From positions 41,688 to 105,687 of the forward strand of contig NZ_QXQA01000021.1 in assembly GCF_003583765.1 (NCBI RefSeq): a DNA stretch of 64,000 nt, in the 5' to 3' direction. Positions 59,514 to 64,000 of this stretch are shown here, in pieces; the first letter of the stretch is position 1, and each line of letters opens with the position of its first letter. The translations under genes and the position numbers were made by a program. The notes beneath the pieces were generated by a model. It was not told where the DNA came from and did no database searches. It worked only from the letters and a program-made list of their open reading frames with translations. The stretch comes from Paenibacillus nanensis (GTDB taxonomy: Bacteria; Bacillota; Bacilli; Paenibacillales; Paenibacillaceae).

Positions 59514-59941
59514 TGATGTCCCCTCCTTCTCACGGCTAATGGGCCGGCGGCTGTAATGAGACCTGCGGCGATGAAGCCCCACCCCGCCGCGTCGTAATAG
59601 AACAAGTGGGAGGAGTTTGTGCCGGCAATTTCAAACACGCCGCTTAGGAGGCTCGCAATGGTCAGCGCAGCGATTCCTGAATTATGAAGATTTAAAAATA
59701 CCCGGCAGCTGACAGAATGCGTGATGCTCGGAAAGAGTCTGCCCATGATGAAGCAGTAAAGCGCTCCTCCAACCAACGGATATAAAAACATCCAGCTCAT
59801 TGCCGCCGAATCGACTCCATGGCTGTAGATGCCATAAACCTTGTCCACGGCTGCCGCTGCAGCTGCCGCGATCAAGTGGCCCCATACTGTTCTTCTAAGC
59901 TGCTTTTCATATTTCCCCGTCTTAATAGCCAATGTAGACAA
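59510..59941 (-). CDS. Small multi-pass membrane protein
   Basis: 143 residues with four hydrophobic segments (GHLIAAAAAAAVDKVYGIYS, AMSWMFLYPLVGGALYCFIM, GIAALTIASLLSGVFEIAGT, GWGFIAAGLITAAGPLAVRR). No family recognised with certainty. The start is TTG 59941 after AAAGGTGAG, overlapping the upstream gene by 20 bases; its stop overlaps the next start (ATGA). This tight coupling makes it a middle component of the glycan operon, possibly a partner of the GT2-GtrA protein. Confidence 0.78.
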   Translation of the reverse strand: MSTLAIKTGKYEKQLRRTVWGHLIAAAAAAAVDKVYGIYSHGVDSAAMSWMFLYPLVGGALYCFIMGRLFPSITHSVSCRVFLNLHNSGIAALTIASLLSGVFEIAGTNSSHLFYYDAAGWGFIAAGLITAAGPLAVRRRGHQ

Positions 59942-60887
59942 TGTCGCTCACCTTTCTTTCTCCTATGCTTCTGCCGCTTGTCGGCTTATTCACGACTTCT
60001 CCGTTAAAATACATCGTTGAGGATCCGCCGCCGTCCAGGTTATAAGCGACCGTACATCCCCGATCCTTCAGCTCCTGCGCCAGCTGTAGAAGGGATAGTC
60101 CTTCGCTCTCGCTCGTGCGTCCGTCCGATACGACGACCATATAATGAAGCTCGGAAACCTGGCCGATGGCCGTTCTTGGATTGCTTGCCATGGCTTTTCC
60201 TACTTCGCTGGAGCTGTCAACCACAATACTGCCGCCCTCCACAAGGCCCGGTCCAAAGGATAAAACCTGCCACGCTCCTTGCTCGGATAGGGAGTCCATG
60301 CTTACTTCTCCTTCGGAAACGACGGACAAGTTGCCGTCCTTATCAATGACTAGGGCATCATTGTCGCCGCTTCTGGCTGTGTCCCGGTAAGCGACACCGT
60401 TCCGCAGCACATACCCGCTGTCTCTAAACCCGTAAAAGTCCCCGTTTATGGCAAAAATCGCGTTGTTCTCCTCTGCGATGTCCGAGGTCGTTGCCGTTAT
60501 GTTTCGGCCATAGGTTTGGTTGGCGAGGGCCGTTTTCAGGTAAGAGGGGTCGGAAACTTGAATATCTGCAACATAAAGGGTTGAATCATACTTCCGAACC
60601 GTTTCAATCGAGATTTTCACGTTTTCGTCCTCGTAGGACGTGTCCGTAATAACCGCCTTAGACTGCGATACTGTTTCGGTTTCGGCTGCTGCGGAAACAT
60701 CCTCCCACGATGACGCTGCACTTCCTGATGATCCTGCTACGGTTGTTGAAGGCGGCGATGTAAAAGACGCATCGGCCAGCGATTTGGGCAATACAAAGGT
60801 ATCCAGCAGGGTAAAAGAAACGGAAGCCGTTAAAATAACGGAATAAATGACGGCCCATCTGTAGGGCCTGAACAAAGGCTGTTTCAT
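59922..60887 (-). CDS. NAGPA-type phosphodiester glycosidase, membrane-anchored
   Basis: 321 residues from ATG 60887. One N-terminal membrane anchor (WAVIYSVILTASVSFTLLDTF), an Ala/Ser-rich linker, then a NAGPA domain: AIFAINGDFYGFRDSGYVLR, SRTAIGQ-like NPRTAIGQVSELHYMVVVSD, GCTVAYNLDGGGSSTMYFNG, and SIGERKVSDIVYIGY at the end. NAGPA-fold enzymes remove GlcNAc or related sugars linked through a phosphodiester, for example from wall polymers. It is outside the membrane, where it could trim sugars added through the GT2-GtrA product of the same operon (inference). Confidence 0.88.
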   Translation of the reverse strand: MKQPLFRPYRWAVIYSVILTASVSFTLLDTFVLPKSLADASFTSPPSTTVAGSSGSAASSWEDVSAAAETETVSQSKAVITDTSYEDENVKISIETVRKYDSTLYVADIQVSDPSYLKTALANQTYGRNITATTSDIAEENNAIFAINGDFYGFRDSGYVLRNGVAYRDTARSGDNDALVIDKDGNLSVVSEGEVSMDSLSEQGAWQVLSFGPGLVEGGSIVVDSSSEVGKAMASNPRTAIGQVSELHYMVVVSDGRTSESEGLSLLQLAQELKDRGCTVAYNLDGGGSSTMYFNGEVVNKPTSGRSIGERKVSDIVYIGY

Positions 60888-61001
60888 TCCATATTCGATC
60901 CTTTCTTGTAGAATTGTTCTGTGCACATGATCTTGCTTACACTCTTAATCTACAGGGCGAAGCTTTAACGCAGCTTAAATGGTTCGGTGCTTGTACTAAA
61001 G

Positions 61002-61035
61002 AAAAAAGCCAGTTTCGATGAAATCGAAACTAGCT
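61002..61035 (-). terminator. Terminator of the carbohydrate-binding lipoprotein gene
   Basis: GCC-AGTTTCGAT pairs with ATCGAAACT-AGC; A/T runs flank it. 20 bases past the stop at 61055. Confidence 0.8.
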
Positions 61036-61054
61036 CAGTTGGCCTGCTCTTCCG

Positions 61055-62332
61055 TTATTGTCGCACTCCTCTTCCGAAGCCAGCCCCGCCTCGGCCACCG
61101 CCTCCGCGGGATTGGGTAATTTGAGTGATTTGTTCACCATTCACCGTAACATTGCCGCCATTTAATTGTGCTGTACCATCCGAGTCGAAGGCCGACCCCG
61201 CTTCTACAAGAATGGTTCCGCCATTAATATAGATATCGCCGTTTGAATCAAAGGCGTCCGTATCCCCACTGCCCATACTGACATCAATGGTACCGCCATT
61301 GACTTCAATCACTACGTTGGAATTGACTTTCTGCGAAGCATTAATGCCGTCATTATTCGCATACAAAGTAATCTGACCGTCATTCACCTTAATAGAATTG
61401 GCTTCAATGCCTTCTTCACTGGTCTCTATGTTAATGGTGCCGCCGTCGATTTGTACAAGGTTATTGCCGCGGATGGCATCATCGGCAGCGGTAATCGTTA
61501 AGGAGCCGCCTTCAATATAGATGTTCCCAAGAGAAGGATCCTCATCGTTTTCGCTATGCAAAGCGTCCTTCCCGGCATCTATGGTGATGGTTCCATCATG
61601 GATAAGAATGGCATCATTGGCCTCTAGTGCATCCGCAGCTGAATGAATGGTATACGCGCCCCCCGTTATTTTGAGGTCATCCTTTGAAGAAATACCATTC
61701 CCTTCGTTAGACACAATTTCTAAGGTTCCTGTTCCATTCAAGGTTATATCCGCTCTAGAGAAAATGACGGCATCCAAATTCGTGTCTCCGTCCGCCGCGT
61801 AGGTTCCGGTAACCTCCATATGGTTCTCGCTGTCAGTCGATGTGACGAATACTTTATCCGCTGCTTTCACATAGATGGCGGGTGAATCTTCATTCGTTAT
61901 ACGGACGCCGTCCAGGACGATTTGAACTTTTGCATCCTCGGCAGCTTCCACCACGACCGTCACATTTTCCGCCTCACCGCTTAAGACATAGACGCCTTCC
62001 GTATTCAGCGTCACATCTTGATTGCTTACCAGCTTTATTGGTGTTGCTGATGTAAGATCGGCTGTCTGTTCTAAATCCCGATCGCTGAATAATTCCGACG
62101 TGGACGAACCGGAAACGGAAACGGCAGCTTCCGTTGAGGAAGCATCGGAAGAGGCTTCTGCGGAGTCAGCTTCCGCCGCCGGCGATGCGCTCGTGCTTGT
62201 TGATCGATTGCTTGCAACTGCAGCTGCGGCTGCATCCCCGTTGCCGACCTGCGCCTTAGAGCAGCCAACGGCAGATAGGCTAAGGAATAAGGCCATCGTA
62301 ACGATGCTTATGTTATGCATCCTTTTTTTCAT
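61055..62332 (-). CDS. Cthe_2159/DUF4353-like carbohydrate-binding lipoprotein
   Basis: 425 residues. The lipobox is LSLSAVGCSK, followed by a Ser/Ala-rich linker of about 60 residues (residues 30-90). The mature domain is a right-handed beta-helix with repeats (ITGGAYTIHSAADALEANDA, IHDGTITIDAGKDALHSEND, IEGGSLTITAADDAIRGNNL, INGGTILVEAGSAFDSDGT), typical of the DUF4353 family, of which Cthe_2159 binds acidic sugars such as polygalacturonate. The C-terminus is Gly/Arg-rich (SRGGGGRGGAGFGRGV). Probably a surface glycan-binding protein. GAGGAGTG precedes the ATG. Confidence 0.9.
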   Translation of the reverse strand: MKKRMHNISIVTMALFLSLSAVGCSKAQVGNGDAAAAAVASNRSTSTSASPAAEADSAEASSDASSTEAAVSVSGSSTSELFSDRDLEQTADLTSATPIKLVSNQDVTLNTEGVYVLSGEAENVTVVVEAAEDAKVQIVLDGVRITNEDSPAIYVKAADKVFVTSTDSENHMEVTGTYAADGDTNLDAVIFSRADITLNGTGTLEIVSNEGNGISSKDDLKITGGAYTIHSAADALEANDAILIHDGTITIDAGKDALHSENDEDPSLGNIYIEGGSLTITAADDAIRGNNLVQIDGGTINIETSEEGIEANSIKVNDGQITLYANNDGINASQKVNSNVVIEVNGGTIDVSMGSGDTDAFDSNGDIYINGGTILVEAGSAFDSDGTAQLNGGNVTVNGEQITQITQSRGGGGRGGAGFGRGVRQ

Positions 62333-62454
62333 AAATCAACACTCCTCGTATCATTCACTGTTTATTTTTCAAAAAGCATGATCGCTTCGTGACTTATTTA
62401 CATCCTAATGCCGATAGCTTTAATCAAACTTAAATGAATCAGCCTACAAAACAA

Positions 62455-62485
62455 AATTCCCCCAAGCTATCCGCTTGAGGGAATT
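62455..62485 (-). terminator. Terminator of the SLH protein gene
   Basis: AATTCCC-c-CAAGC pairs with GCTTG-a-GGGAATT around TATCC, 66 bases past the stop at 62552. Confidence 0.75.
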
Positions 62486-62551
62486 AAAAGACACGTACAT
62501 GAATTCATTTCATAGCCTTCGGACCAATTGTCAGTTCGATCACTCTAAACT

Positions 62552-64000
62552 CTAAATTAATTCCGACTTTTCCAGCAAACGGTCAACAATAGCGGCGACC
62601 TCTGCTCGGGTAATATACGCCTTTGGCGCAAGCTTGTTGCCGTTTTTCCCCGTTACCACGCCTGCTTGAATACTTTTCGCCATACTCGTTTCTGCCCAAG
62701 AAGCCACATCCTCCGAATCGCTATAAGAATGAAGCATGGCTTCTAACGATTGTTCAAGTATTCGGTCGTTCAAGCCAGTTAGGTTCATGGCGCTGGCGAT
62801 AATCTGCATCGCTTGTTCTCGGGTAAGCTTATCATTCGGACGGAACGTACCGTCTTCAAAACCATTGATTAACCGGTACTCGTACGCGGTCTGAACCGCT
62901 CTGCTGTACCAGTCCGTGAGCTTCACATCCTTGAAGCTGCTATCGCCCTTTTCCAACCGCAAACCTAAGGCTCTCACAATAATGGCTGCAAACTCGGCCC
63001 GGGTAATGTCTTGCTCTGGGCTGAACATGCCGTTGCCCGTTCCTTCCACGACCATCCGCGAGCCCATGTTATTCACGGCGTCTTTCGCCCAGTGGTTCTT
63101 TACATCCTCGAATTCAAGCGGATGCCAAACAACAGAGTACGTGCTATTCGTGAGACTGTTCATTTGCGCATAGTAGCGGCCGTCTATCTGAACAACTTTG
63201 GTCGGTACGTGACGCACCGCGCCGTCCGGCTCGACGACGACTCCCGTTGTAATGCGGCTCGGATCCGCACCTTCGGGAATCGCCACCATGCGCTCCACGT
63301 AAGCGTTGAAGTTCGATATTTCTTCCGCTTGGTCGCCGTAAACGGCGCTCACTTTGAAGTCGAGCGGCGGAACGACTAACGTGAATTGGTTGCGGCTTGC
63401 AGCATCCTCAACCAATTGGACCGTTTCCGTAAGCGGGGCAGCGATTTCGATCTTCACCTTAATGTCTTGTAAGGCGAGGTTCGTCCCGAATCGCTCGGAA
63501 ATCGCATCAATATTGATTTGACCGGCCGGCAAAGTATATGCGGCATTCTCGGTACGAATCTCTACGACCGCTTGCCGGTTCTCCATGTTCTTGACCATGC
63601 GGCCGTTCAGTTCACCAACGACGACATCACTTGCTGTTGACACAGGGATCGTGATCGTCGCCCCGCTGCCTTCTGCCTGAAGTCTCTGTTGCAATTTATC
63701 CTCGTTCACCGCAATGGTGGTCACTTGCTGCCCATTCACCTGATCCGTCGTTGCGGTCCCTGCGTTTTCTATTTTGCCGTTGACGAGGACGTCTACTCCC
63801 GTGTTCACAGGGCCAGGTGCCGGCGGAGCTTGATAAACCGGTAATGCCGTGACCGTGATCGTGGCCGTATCCGCCTTCGTTCCATCGAACGTCGACGTTG
63901 CTGTAATGGTGTACGTTCCCGGCGCTGCGTCGGAGGCTACTCGGACCAGTCCGCTCGCATTGACCGTCACTTTTCCGCCGCTATCACTGCTTGACCACGT
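62552..64000 (-). CDS. SLH-domain surface protein (5' end beyond the window)
   Basis: The last 482 residues are visible; the frame is open to the window edge. The N-terminal part visible is a bacterial Ig-like domain (TWSSSDSGGKVTVNASGLVR, GTYTITATSTFDG). A Pro-rich joint follows, then a beta-rich segment of about 240 residues (QVTTIAVNEDKLQQRLQAEG, NRQAVVEIRTENAAYTLPAG). Three SLH domains end the protein (MFSPEQDITRAEFAAIIVRA, GTFRPNDKLTREQAMQIIAS, LAPKAYITRAEVAAIVDRLL). It is displayed on the cell wall through the C-terminal SLH trio, the reverse order to the SLH/LRR protein at 29258. The ligand or enzyme activity lies in the missing part. Confidence 0.93.
   Translation of the reverse strand, partial: TWSSSDSGGKVTVNASGLVRVASDAAPGTYTITATSTFDGTKADTATITVTALPVYQAPPAPGPVNTGVDVLVNGKIENAGTATTDQVNGQQVTTIAVNEDKLQQRLQAEGSGATITIPVSTASDVVVGELNGRMVKNMENRQAVVEIRTENAAYTLPAGQINIDAISERFGTNLALQDIKVKIEIAAPLTETVQLVEDAASRNQFTLVVPPLDFKVSAVYGDQAEEISNFNAYVERMVAIPEGADPSRITTGVVVEPDGAVRHVPTKVVQIDGRYYAQMNSLTNSTYSVVWHPLEFEDVKNHWAKDAVNNMGSRMVVEGTGNGMFSPEQDITRAEFAAIIVRALGLRLEKGDSSFKDVKLTDWYSRAVQTAYEYRLINGFEDGTFRPNDKLTREQAMQIIASAMNLTGLNDRILEQSLEAMLHSYSDSEDVASWAETSMAKSIQAGVVTGKNGNKLAPKAYITRAEVAAIVDRLLEKSELI

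Overview
The window looks like chromosome of a Gram-positive, endospore-forming member of the Paenibacillaceae (Paenibacillus/Cohnella type). The evidence is a GerA/GerB/GerC-type spore germination operon, a YhcN/YlaJ-type spore lipoprotein, S-layer-homology (SLH) surface proteins, the bacillithiol genes yojF-bshB2, a GH11 xylanase and GH3 beta-glucosidase, many lipobox proteins, and consistent AGGAGG-type ribosome binding sites. I see no insertion sequence, prophage, CRISPR array, rRNA operon or replication origin. There is one tRNA gene. All assignments come from reading the sequence; no database search was run.

Layout. 1-10.3 kb: an SDR reductase divergent from a TetR regulator, a GMC oxidoreductase with its Tat/lipobox small subunit, a spore-type lipoprotein, RarD, then tRNA-Asp(GUC) immediately followed by gluQ, whose product modifies that tRNA, and a YjbQ/ArsR pair. 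10.3-17.8 kb: a chemoreceptor, an NlpC/P60 hydrolase, an esterase, and a GH3 beta-glucosidase divergent from an AraC regulator that lacks a normal start codon for its full cupin domain. 17.8-28.7 kb: an ArsR/MFS pair separated by a 51-bp tandem hairpin repeat, bshB2-yojF, a decayed stalk-domain fragment between two terminators, two GNATs divergent from a MocR regulator, a hydrolase/phosphotransferase operon, a DUF4097 lipoprotein and two small unknown proteins. 28.7-38.6 kb: a 1,502-residue SLH, Pro-Thr-linker and leucine-rich-repeat surface protein, a zinc-ribbon protein, and the germination operon.

38.6-42.3 kb holds the most unusual module: two MpsC/DUF2294 paralogues flank an RsbT-like switch kinase and a histidine kinase fused to an RsbR-like STAS domain. 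It looks like a compact partner-switching (stressosome-like) signalling unit. 42.4-49.7 kb: a phosphatase, an AlkD-like protein, KptA, a SUMF1-fold lipoprotein, the GH11 xylanase (with a promoter and a 5'-terminal GAAAGGAGG element like the mRNA-stabilising STAB-SD of cry3A), a dCache chemoreceptor and a DUF3231 protein. 49.7-58.5 kb: a second MocR regulator divergent from an EamA exporter, a nitroreductase, a monofunctional GT51, a 58-residue coiled-coil/membrane protein, LysR/DinB, DUF4256, MazEF with a clear operator, and DUF4317. 58.5-64 kb: a translationally coupled three-gene envelope glycan operon (NAGPA-type phosphodiester glycosidase, membrane protein, GT2-GtrA fusion), a Cthe_2159-like carbohydrate-binding lipoprotein and the C-terminal part of another SLH protein.

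Regulation is mostly local: nearly every regulator is divergent from its likely target and a dyad can be read between them. Gene ends are marked by strong, often bidirectional, hairpin terminators. Five separate GNAT acetyltransferases are scattered through the window.
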